From the NCBI GenBank assembly GCA_017861215.1, contig JAGFXN010000178.1, positions 1-7,494 on the forward strand: a DNA stretch of 7,494 bases. The letters run 5' to 3'. This document shows positions 1 through 4,318 of the stretch, piece after piece. Source of the stretch: Deltaproteobacteria bacterium (lineage in GTDB: Bacteria > Desulfobacterota > Desulfuromonadia > Geobacterales > DSM-12255). The notes beneath the pieces were generated by a model, which saw only the letters and a program-made list of their open reading frames with translations, searched no databases and had not been told where the DNA came from. A program made the translations under genes and the position numbers. Positions within the stretch are counted from its first letter, which is position 1, and each line of letters opens with the position of its first letter.

Positions 1-401
1 GTGATGATGCCGTACCGCTCCGGCCGGTCGGTACTGTCCCGGCTGTACTTCCGCGCCAGCTTGATGGCCGCCTCGTTCGCCTCGGCGCCGGAGTTGCAGA
101 AGAAAGCCTGGTCGGCAAAGGAATGGCTGCAGAGCAGCGCGGCCAGCTCGATCTGCTGCGGGATCTGGTAGTAGTTGGAACAATGGATGAGGGTTGCCGC
201 CTGTTCCTGCAGCGCCTGCACCACTTTTGGATGGCAGTGCCCCAGGTTGTTGACCGCGACACCGGCCAGAAAATCCAGGTAGCGCTTGCCGTCCGCATCC
301 CAGAGCTGGCACCCCTCGCCCCGCACCGGCACGATGGGATAGCGGCCATACGTCTTCATGATATATCTGTCGGATTTCTCGATCCATTGCACCGAATTCA
401 T
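1..401 (-). CDS. argD: Acetylornithine aminotransferase, N-terminal part (runs off left edge)
   Basis: PLP-dependent class-III aminotransferase that converts N-acetylglutamate semialdehyde to N-acetylornithine with glutamate as amino donor; cytosolic arginine synthesis (the family often also serves the diaminopimelate path). Only residues 1-133 are present. Visible family marks are the DFLAGVAVNNLGHCHP segment (residues 43-58) and the phosphate-binding block NSGAEANEAAIKLARK (103-118, with S104-G105-A106). The catalytic lysine lies beyond the window. I chose the ATG at 401-399 because AGGAG (412-408) sits six bases before it; an in-frame ATG two codons upstream directly abuts that Shine-Dalgarno and is unlikely. 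The gene follows argB by 43 bp on the same strand with no obvious promoter or terminator between, so co-transcription from the argB promoter is likely. Identification is firm; the exact paralogue assignment rests on the argB neighbour. Confidence 0.95.
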   Translation of the reverse strand, partial: MNSVQWIEKSDRYIMKTYGRYPIVPVRGEGCQLWDADGKRYLDFLAGVAVNNLGHCHPKVVQALQEQAATLIHCSNYYQIPQQIELAALLCSHSFADQAFFCNSGAEANEAAIKLARKYSRDSTDRPERYGII

Positions 402-418
402 GTACATCTCCTAATCCC

Positions 419-441
419 AGTCCCCAGTCCCCAGTCCCCAG
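419..441. repeat. Short tandem repeat, 7-bp unit AGTCCCC, three full copies
   Basis: Three perfect copies of AGTCCCC (419-425, 426-432, 433-439) plus a partial AG follow a degenerate TCCC. The array fills the argB-argD gap, ending about seven bases before the argD Shine-Dalgarno. On the mRNA it reads as GGGGACT repeats. It is too short and unspaced to be a CRISPR. It may vary in copy number between strains, which would change the distance between the two arg genes. Confidence 0.85.
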
Positions 442-444
442 GCT

Positions 445-1320
445 TCAGGTGATCTCGGTACCGACGCCGATGTCGGTAAAAATCTCCAGCAGCACGGCAT
501 GTTTGACCCGGCCGTCAATGATATGCGCCTTCCTTGCTCCTTCCCCGAGAGCGGCGACGCAGCACTCCACCTTGGGGATCATGCCGCCGGAAATGGTGCC
601 GTCATCGATCAGCAGCGGCACTTCAGGCAGATTGATGCTGCTGATCAGCTTCCCTTCCTTGTCCTTGACACCGGAGACATCGGTCAGCAGCATGAGCTTT
701 TCGGCCCGCAGGGCCCCGGCAACCTTACCGGCGACAAGATCGGCATTGATATTGTAACTTTCCCCGTTCACCCCTACCCCTACCGGGGCGATGACCGGCA
801 GGAATTTGCCCTGCTCCAGGGTCTGGATCAGCTCCTGGTTCACCTTGACCACGTTGCCGACAAAACCGATGTCGACCAGCTCGACGCTGCCGTCGTCATG
901 CCTGATCTCCTGCAGCATCTTTTCACAGAGCAGCAGGTTGCCGTCCTTGCCGGAGAGGCCGACCGCACGGCCGCCATGCTGGTTGAGGTAGCCGACGACC
1001 TCCTGGTTCACCTGGCCGGTCAGCACCATCTCCACCACCGCCATGGTCGGACCGTCAGTGACCCGCATGCCGCGGACAAATTCCGAAACGATGCCGTAAC
1101 GCTTGAGGGTTTCATTGATCTGCGGGCCGCCGCCATGAACCACGACCACGTTGATGCCGAGGGAGCGGAGGAGGATGACGTCGAGGGCGAAGGACTCCTT
1201 CAACGCCTCATCCGCCATGGCGTGGCCGCCGTACTTGATGACGATTGTCTTGCCGGAAAAGCGTCTGATGTAAGGGAGCGCCTCCATCAGAGTATTTGCC
1301 TTGTCGATAAATGCCTGCAT
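445..1320 (-). CDS. argB: Acetylglutamate kinase, arginine-sensitive type
   Basis: Phosphorylates N-acetylglutamate with ATP, the second step of arginine synthesis; cytosolic amino-acid-kinase fold, 291 aa, normal length. Motifs in order: KYGGHAM (29-35, K29 in the ATP/phosphoryl site), VHGGGPQI (61-68, the glycine loop binding the substrate), VRGMRVTD (82-89), YNINAD (189-194), LLTDVSGV (211-218) and GGMIPK (245-250, K250). About 22 residues precede the first beta strand (Met-Gln-Ala-Phe... to Arg-Phe-Ser-Gly). Such an N-terminal helix marks the hexameric, arginine-inhibited enzymes (Thermotoga, Pseudomonas) and is missing from E. coli ArgB, so I infer feedback inhibition by arginine. The start has CAGGGAC about eight bases upstream. 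Its own promoter lies just upstream, and argD follows. Confidence 0.97.
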   Translation of the reverse strand: MQAFIDKANTLMEALPYIRRFSGKTIVIKYGGHAMADEALKESFALDVILLRSLGINVVVVHGGGPQINETLKRYGIVSEFVRGMRVTDGPTMAVVEMVLTGQVNQEVVGYLNQHGGRAVGLSGKDGNLLLCEKMLQEIRHDDGSVELVDIGFVGNVVKVNQELIQTLEQGKFLPVIAPVGVGVNGESYNINADLVAGKVAGALRAEKLMLLTDVSGVKDKEGKLISSINLPEVPLLIDDGTISGGMIPKVECCVAALGEGARKAHIIDGRVKHAVLLEIFTDIGVGTEIT

Positions 1321-1364
1321 GCGCGTTGTCCCTGTACGGATAAAATAAGCCCGGAAAGTGATCG

Positions 1365-1392
1365 ACTATAGCAAAATATTGAAAAAAATCAA
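1365..1392 (-). promoter_or_regulatory. Sigma70-like promoter for argB(-argD), with overlapping palindrome
   Basis: On the minus strand, TTGATT (1392-1387) and TATAGT (1370-1365) are separated by 16 bases. TGC directly before the -10 makes an extended -10. The predicted start near 1358 leaves a leader of about 38 bases before argB. An interrupted palindrome, ATTGA-AAAAAA-TCAAT (1378-1393), covers the -35 and half the spacer and could be an operator. It resembles an ArgR half-site pair only loosely and with the wrong spacing, so no regulator is assigned. Confidence 0.65.
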
Positions 1393-1435
1393 TGCTGGAG
1401 AGCTGTTTGCAGCGATTTATTCTTGCTGCATGTGG

Positions 1436-1464
1436 AAAAAAAAGAGGCTGGCATAGCCAACCTC
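1436..1464 (-). terminator. Intrinsic terminator of the small RNA (and of engB read-through)
   Basis: On the minus strand, a 9-bp stem GAGGTTGGC / GCCAGCCTC (1464-1456 with 1452-1444, one wobble pair) with a 3-base loop is followed by eight uninterrupted T (1443-1436). It lies upstream of the argB promoter. No other terminator is seen behind engB, so this one may end both transcripts. Confidence 0.9.
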
Positions 1465-1661
1465 TCCTGTAAAACTCTCCATCATGCCGTGGACTTGAGG
1501 ACCTCTGGGCGAGTTCCTATGAGGTGGGGATCTAGAAGCCGCTTCAGGCAATTCCCGCGTAATGGGGCAGCACACCACGGCTGAAAAAGACCCCCTGGTT
1601 ATAAAATATTCCGCCAGGGTTTAGCAGTCACACGAGCATGACAGAGAGCAAACGTACCTTT
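1436..1661 (-). ncRNA. Probable structured small RNA, about 226 nt, family not recognised
   Basis: The 400-bp gap between engB and argB has no credible ORF but forms a complete transcription unit on the minus strand: promoter, folded body, terminator. Hand folding gives a closing stem pairing 1648-1626 with 1495-1475. All 21 bases of the 3' strand pair, several by G-U, with two single-U bulges on the 5' strand. Inside are a hairpin CCCTGG/CCAGGG (1619-1614 with 1598-1593), an arm closed by GGGGGTC/GATCCCC (1595-1589 with 1532-1526, overlapping the first hairpin by three bases, so partly alternative) containing AGCCG/CGGCT (1582-1578 with 1541-1537), and a hairpin ACCTC/GAGGT (1525-1521 with 1505-1501). 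A long bulged closing stem with an open centre recalls 6S RNA, but the branched interior does not fit clearly and I could not match 6S consensus. It lacks tmRNA, RNase P and SRP hallmarks. It could also be processed from the engB 3' UTR. Confidence 0.7.
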
Positions 1662-1667
1662 AAGCGT

Positions 1668-1696
1668 ATTCTAACCAGTATAGTGCAGGAAATCAA
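1668..1696 (-). promoter_or_regulatory. Sigma70-like promoter of the small RNA
   Basis: On the minus strand, TTGATT (1696-1691) and TAGAAT (1673-1668) are separated by exactly 17 bases. The predicted start is near A1661, about 13 bases before the closing stem begins. The promoter lies 29 bases past the engB stop codon, outside the coding region. An overlapping TATACT (1682-1677) has no matching -35. Confidence 0.65.
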
Positions 1697-1724
1697 GGGG
1701 GATTTCGCCACCTTCTCTGCTCGG

Positions 1725-2321
1725 TCAAGCAGTCTCTCCGGCTGCCAGAAGTTTCTCGATCCTGAGCCAGATCTCAGCGAGGCCTTCACGGGACAGTGCC
1801 GAAAAGGGAATCAGCTCGCTCCTGCCTACCGCCAGCTCTTTGGCAATCAGCACCATCTGCCGCTCACGCTCGTTTTTTGAAACCTTGTCACACTTGGTCA
1901 CTACCAGCAGCGGCGGCACGGAGAAGGTTCTCAGCCAGGTCAGCATCTGCAGATCCTCGTCTCTCGGAATCCTTCTGATGTCCAGTATCAGGACGACACC
2001 CTGCAGGTTGGCACGGGAGGAGAGATAGGTCTCCATCATCGGCCCCCACTGCCGTTTCACGTCAAGCGGCACCTTGGCAAAGCCGTAGCCGGGCAGGTCC
2101 ACCAGGGTGAAAGCTTCGTTGACATCGAAAAAATTGATGAGTTGCGTTCTCCCCGGAGTTGAACTGGTACGCACCAGTTTTTTGCGGTTCACCAGCACAT
2201 TGATGAGCGAAGACTTGCCGACATTGGAGCGTCCGGCAAAGGCAATTTCCGGGAGATCACTTTCGGGATACTGCGCCGGTTTTGTGGCGCTCTTGATAAA
2301 TACGGTCGATTTTACATGCAT
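1725..2321 (-). CDS. engB: Ribosome-biogenesis GTP-binding protein EngB (YsxC/YihA)
   Basis: TRAFAC-class GTPase needed for late assembly of the large ribosomal subunit; cytosolic, 198 aa, usual length. All G motifs are present: G1 GRSNVGKS (30-37), G2 region STPGRT (54-59), G3 DLPGYG (75-80), G4 TKCD (142-145) and G5 SALS (174-177). I prefer the ATG at 2321 to the in-frame ATG at 2342. GGAG (2331-2328) lies six bases before 2321, the resulting N-terminus (MHVKSTVFIKSATKPAQYPE) matches the B. subtilis YsxC start as I recall it, and the upstream ATG falls inside the -10 box of the predicted promoter. It is divergent from aroF. Downstream is the small-RNA unit, which it may read into. Confidence 0.97.
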   Translation of the reverse strand: MHVKSTVFIKSATKPAQYPESDLPEIAFAGRSNVGKSSLINVLVNRKKLVRTSSTPGRTQLINFFDVNEAFTLVDLPGYGFAKVPLDVKRQWGPMMETYLSSRANLQGVVLILDIRRIPRDEDLQMLTWLRTFSVPPLLVVTKCDKVSKNERERQMVLIAKELAVGRSELIPFSALSREGLAEIWLRIEKLLAAGETA

Positions 2322-2340
2322 TTTTTTCTCCGATAGCGGC

Positions 2341-2369
2341 ATGATACCGCTCTTTCAATTTTATGGCAA
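2341..2369 (-). promoter_or_regulatory. Sigma70-like promoter of engB
   Basis: On the minus strand, TTGCCA (2369-2364) and TATCAT (2346-2341) are separated by 17 bases, each 5 of 6 to consensus. The predicted start near 2334 is just upstream of the GGAG Shine-Dalgarno. The -35 sits inside TGGCA-AA-TGCCA (2364-2375). Confidence 0.7.
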
Positions 2370-2415
2370 ATGCCAACTTTTCCCTTGACAGCAGAACGGC
2401 GCTTCTGCCATAAAA
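2359..2415. promoter_or_regulatory. Inverted repeat spanning the divergent engB/aroF promoters
   Basis: A perfect 10-bp inverted repeat TTTTATGGCA (2359-2368) / TGCCATAAAA (2406-2415) has centres about 47 bp apart. A third half-site, TGCCA (2371-2375), forms a close palindrome with the first arm. The left arm covers the engB -35 and the right arm the aroF -10. It may be an operator or only a by-product of AT-rich promoter boxes; no regulator can be named. Confidence 0.4.
2385..2414 (+). promoter_or_regulatory. Sigma70-like promoter of the aroF leader
   Basis: A perfect TTGACA (2385-2390) is followed after 18 bases by CATAAA (2409-2414, 4 of 6). The predicted start is at about 2420-2422, which coincides with the ATG of the leader peptide (2421). 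The leader from here to aroF is about 225 nt. Confidence 0.7.
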
Positions 2416-2420
2416 CAGTC

Positions 2421-2513
2421 ATGACTACTCAATATTTCTCGACTTTTGCAGAGTTCAGCTTTTGGTGCGGATTTTATTTTCAGCACTCCGCCCGTGAGCT
2501 TCGTCTGCACTGA
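2421..2513 (+). CDS. Aromatic-rich leader peptide of the aroF attenuator (30 aa)
   Basis: A short ORF of 30 codons with ATG 2421, stop TGA 2511-2513. Aromatic residues are Y5, F6, F9, F12, F14, W15, F18, Y19 and F20: six Phe, two Tyr and one Trp in the first 20. The last ten residues (Gln-His-Ser-Ala-Arg-Glu-Leu-Arg-Leu-His) contain none. That bias, a promoter directly upstream, and an intrinsic terminator 28 bases after the stop are the signature of a leader peptide that senses charged tRNA(Phe), and to a lesser degree tRNA(Tyr) and tRNA(Trp), as in the enteric pheA and trp leaders. No Shine-Dalgarno is visible; the ATG falls at the predicted +1, so translation may be leaderless. The product would have no function beyond ribosome stalling. 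It is a small ORF normally missed by gene finders. Confidence 0.85.
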   Translation: MTTQYFSTFAEFSFWCGFYFQHSARELRLH

Positions 2514-2573
2514 GAGAAACATTGACCAGAAAAAGATTGAAAGCCGGGGGTGGAGAGAACATACCCCCGGCTT
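2464..2573 (+). promoter_or_regulatory. Ribosome-mediated transcription attenuator controlling aroF
   Basis: Four segments can be assigned by hand. Segment 1 (2464-2471, GGTGCGGA) pairs with segment 2 (2487-2493, TCCGCCC) with one bulged T, placing the Phe-Tyr-Phe codons 2472-2480 in the loop. Segment 2 extended (2488-2501) can instead pair with segment 3 (2542-2550) through GCTT/AAGC, CCCG/CGGG and CC/GG with small bulges; this is the antiterminator. Segment 3 with segment 4 (2563-2573) is the terminator. The model: a ribosome stalled on aromatic codons covers segment 1, frees segment 2 to trap segment 3, and aroF is read. A ribosome reaching the stop at 2511 lets the terminator form. The terminator and leader peptide are strong; the antiterminator pairing is the weakest link. 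Confidence 0.7.
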
Positions 2574-2578
2574 TTTTT
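2541..2578 (+). terminator. Intrinsic terminator within the aroF leader
   Basis: A perfect 11-bp stem AAGCCGGGGGT (2541-2551) / ACCCCCGGCTT (2563-2573) with an 11-base loop is followed by T to 2578 (seven T in all, 2572-2578). It lies 68 bp upstream of the aroF ATG and downstream of the only good promoter, so full aroF expression requires read-through. Confidence 0.92.
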
Positions 2579-2592
2579 ATGTGCGCTGCATG

Positions 2593-2622
2593 AGGCCGGG
2601 GGATTGAATCTTCCGGCCTTTT
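2593..2622 (+). promoter_or_regulatory. Second GC-rich hairpin with short T run, aroF leader
   Basis: AGGCCGG (2593-2599) pairs with CCGGCCT (2613-2619). GGGAT/ATCTT extends it inward (two G-U pairs) to a 12-bp stem with a 3-base loop, followed by TTTT (2619-2622, first T paired). It may be a weak second terminator. Its left arm contains GCCGGGGG (2595-2602), an exact copy of the first terminator's left arm (2543-2550), so CCCCCGGC (2564-2571) can pair with either. The aroF Shine-Dalgarno stays outside the hairpin. Confidence 0.6.
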
Positions 2623-2646
2623 CCGGTTTTCAGAGGGAGAAAACAG

Positions 2647-3666
2647 ATGATCATTGTAATGAAGGCAGGTGCAGCAAGAAGAGAGAAGGATGAGGTGCTG
2701 AAGAGAATCCGCGAACTGGGCTATACCCCCCACGTGATTCACGGCACGACCCGCGACGTAGTCGGTGCCATCGGCGACGAACGGGGGAAACTGGTTCTGC
2801 AGGAAATCGAGTCGATGAACGGGGTTGAAAGCGTTGTGCCGATTCTGCAGCCGTACAAGCTGGCTTCCAAAGAGGTGATGAAAGAGTCGAGCACCATCCG
2901 CATCAGCGACAGTGTGAGCATCGGCGGCAAGGAAATTATCATCATGGCCGGCCCCTGCTCGGTAGAGAGCGAGAAGCAGATCATCGACAGCGCCATCGCC
3001 GTCAAGGCAGCCGGGGCGCACATCCTGCGCGGCGGGGCGTTCAAGCCCCGGACCTCGCCCTACTCGTTTCAGGGGCTGGAGGAAGAGGGTCTGAAGCTCC
3101 TTGCCAAGGCGCGGCAGCTGACCGGCCTGCCGGTTGTTACCGAGGTCATCAATCCCGAGACCGCCGATCTGGTGGCGGAGTATGCCGACATCCTGCAGAT
3201 CGGGGCGCGCAATTCACAGAACTTCGCCCTTCTCAAAAAGGTGGGACAGCTCAAAAAACCGGTGCTGCTGAAGCGCGGCATGGCGATGACCATCCAGGAG
3301 CTCCTGATGAGCGCGGAATATATCCTTGCCGAAGGCAACCAGTCGGTCATTCTGTGTGAACGGGGCATACGTACCTTTGAGACTGCTACCCGCAATACTC
3401 TTGACCTCTCGGCCATTCCGGCGCTCAGGAGCAGGACGCATCTGCCGATTGTCATCGATCCGTCGCACGGCACCGGCAACCATCATTATGTAGCCCCCAT
3501 GGCGCTGGCTGCCGTAGCTGCCGGAGCCGACGGCCTCATCATCGAGGTGCACCCCGACCCGGAGCATGCCACCAGTGACGGACCGCAGTCGCTCAAACCG
3601 GCCAAGTTTGCCGCCCTGATGGCAAAGATGCGCAAGGTTGCCGAGGCGGTTGACAGGAGCATATAA
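2647..3666 (+). CDS. aroF: 3-deoxy-7-phosphoheptulonate (DAHP) synthase, type I-beta with N-terminal regulatory domain
   Basis: Condenses phosphoenolpyruvate and erythrose 4-phosphate to DAHP, the first step of the shikimate pathway to Phe, Tyr and Trp; cytosolic, 339 aa. Residues 1-70 form the ferredoxin-like regulatory domain typical of the Thermotoga TM0343 type, and a (beta/alpha)8 barrel follows. Motifs: AGPCSVES (101-108, metal ligand C104), LRGGAFKPRTSPY (127-139), QIGARN (184-189), LLKRGM (207-212), ERG (238-240), DPSHGTG (271-277, ligand H274), E300 and D311. In TM0343 the N-terminal domain binds Tyr/Phe and closes the active site, so feedback inhibition is expected here. With the attenuator upstream, the enzyme would be controlled both in activity and synthesis. 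The start is supported by GAGGGAG (2633-2639) seven bases before ATG. The next gene starts 113 bp downstream on the same strand and may share the transcript. Confidence 0.97.
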   Translation: MIIVMKAGAARREKDEVLKRIRELGYTPHVIHGTTRDVVGAIGDERGKLVLQEIESMNGVESVVPILQPYKLASKEVMKESSTIRISDSVSIGGKEIIIMAGPCSVESEKQIIDSAIAVKAAGAHILRGGAFKPRTSPYSFQGLEEEGLKLLAKARQLTGLPVVTEVINPETADLVAEYADILQIGARNSQNFALLKKVGQLKKPVLLKRGMAMTIQELLMSAEYILAEGNQSVILCERGIRTFETATRNTLDLSAIPALRSRTHLPIVIDPSHGTGNHHYVAPMALAAVAAGADGLIIEVHPDPEHATSDGPQSLKPAKFAALMAKMRKVAEAVDRSI

Positions 3667-3673
3667 AAAACCA

Positions 3674-3757
3674 GGCTGAAGACTGAAGGCTGTTGGGACC
3701 GGGTTGAAGTTTGTTCAGCGGTCTGAATGTTTCAACTTCAGACTTCAGTCTTCAGCC
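3674..3757. repeat. 84-bp interrupted palindrome between aroF and the exported-protein gene
   Basis: A perfect 15-bp inverted repeat GGCTGAAGACTGAAG (3674-3688) / CTTCAGTCTTCAGCC (3743-3757) encloses two nested shorter arms: GTTGAA (3703-3708) / TTCAAC (3731-3736) and GTTCAG (3713-3718) / CTGAAT (3723-3728, one G-U). The whole can fold into one long hairpin. CTGAAG/CTTCAG recurs within it. No T run follows directly, so it is not a standard terminator. It resembles a dispersed palindromic element and fills most of the 113-bp gap. Possible roles are mRNA stabilisation or transcript punctuation; neither is shown. Confidence 0.75.
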
Positions 3758-3779
3758 CAATTACCTTTTTGGAGGTTTT

Positions 3780-4241
3780 ATGAAACGTCTGATCACGCTG
3801 CTGTTCGTGGCTGTTGTTACGCTCTCTATGCCACTGCCGGCGGCAGCAGGACGGCAGGGGGCAGACGCCGAGGCGCTGAAAGCGGCAGCGGTGAGGGGGT
3901 TCGAGGAGATTCTCGATCTCTGGCGGGCCGGGAATTACGGAGAGCTTTACAACCGGACGCTGATCAGCGGCAAAGATACCAGGGAGTCTTTCAGCAACAG
4001 GATGGCAAAGGCCCCGCTCAAGCCATCCTGCTGCTGGGAGAAGATGCAGGAAGTTGCCGTGAGTGTGCGGTCGCCGACCAGCGTGGTCATCAGAGCCAAA
4101 CTCGGCCTGGATGCGCCCGGGGAGATGGCATACAAGACAAAATCTTTCAAGCTTAACCTAGAAGATGGCGAGTGGCGCATTGCCCGGTCGGAAATCCTGT
4201 CAATTGCCGAAGCCGGAAAAGCCAAAGGGGCGCGCAAGTAG
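3780..4241 (+). CDS. Small exported protein of unknown function, possibly NTF2-like
   Basis: A 153-aa protein I cannot assign to a named family. The N-terminus is a clear Sec signal peptide: MKR, a hydrophobic stretch (4-17), then Pro-Ala-Ala-Ala with probable cleavage after A23. There is no lipobox cysteine, so it should be soluble and periplasmic. The mature part of about 130 residues starts with a helix (30-50), then GNYGELYNR (51-59), alternating beta-like stretches (91-110, 119-128) and the ending LEDGEWRIARSEIL (127-140). That order, with a DGEWRI-type strand, recalls NTF2-like/SnoaL folds, but this is pattern inference. A vicinal Cys pair lies at C84-C85. The ATG at 3780 is chosen for GGAGG (3771-3775) four bases upstream and for the signal peptide; the frame stays open back to 3711 but runs into the palindrome. 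It is convergent with the sensor kinase. Confidence 0.85.
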   Translation: MKRLITLLFVAVVTLSMPLPAAAGRQGADAEALKAAAVRGFEEILDLWRAGNYGELYNRTLISGKDTRESFSNRMAKAPLKPSCCWEKMQEVAVSVRSPTSVVIRAKLGLDAPGEMAYKTKSFKLNLEDGEWRIARSEILSIAEAGKAKGARK

Positions 4242-4307
4242 CGCGCAACTAAGAGCTTGTCCGTAAATAACGTTCTAAGTAGTTTCCGTCCGGAGTATCC
4301 GGATGGA
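4230..4307. other. Two hairpins between convergent genes
   Basis: GCGCGC-AAGTA-GCGCGC (4230-4246) overlaps the stop codon of the exported-protein gene. A 10-bp stem TCCGTCCGGA (4285-4294) / TCCGGATGGA (4298-4307, one G-U pair) with a 3-base loop lies 12 bp past the kinase stop codon. Neither is followed by a T run on either strand, so these are not convincing intrinsic terminators, but no better one is visible for either gene. Confidence 0.5.
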
Positions 4308-4318
4308 CAGTCATCGGT

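Noticed and set aside
419..441. Possible CRISPR array
   Set aside because: The repeats are 7 bp with no spacers and no cas genes nearby.
499..1371. Long plus-strand open frame (290 codons) opposite argB
   Set aside because: It is the reverse frame of argB, shows no family resemblance and low-complexity His/Asp-rich translation, and argB is certain on the other strand.
1320..1661. The structured RNA as a riboswitch or attenuator for argB
   Set aside because: A separate extended -10 promoter for argB lies downstream of the terminator, and the terminator is over 110 bp from the argB start. Not excluded entirely.
2322..2342. Longer engB start at 2342 (seven extra residues)
   Set aside because: No good Shine-Dalgarno, and the ATG overlaps the -10 of the engB promoter; the 2321 start fits the family and has GGAG.
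2455..3021. Minus-strand open frame across the aroF leader and aroF start
   Set aside because: It runs antisense to the terminator and aroF, with no Shine-Dalgarno or recognisable domain.
3704..4156. Alternative plus-strand frame overlapping the exported-protein gene
   Set aside because: It starts inside the palindrome, and its translation is Gly/Arg/Gln-rich without a domain. The overlapping frame has a signal peptide and a strong Shine-Dalgarno.
4230..4307. Bidirectional intrinsic terminator between the convergent genes
   Set aside because: The hairpins are good but neither strand has a T run after them; listed only as hairpins.
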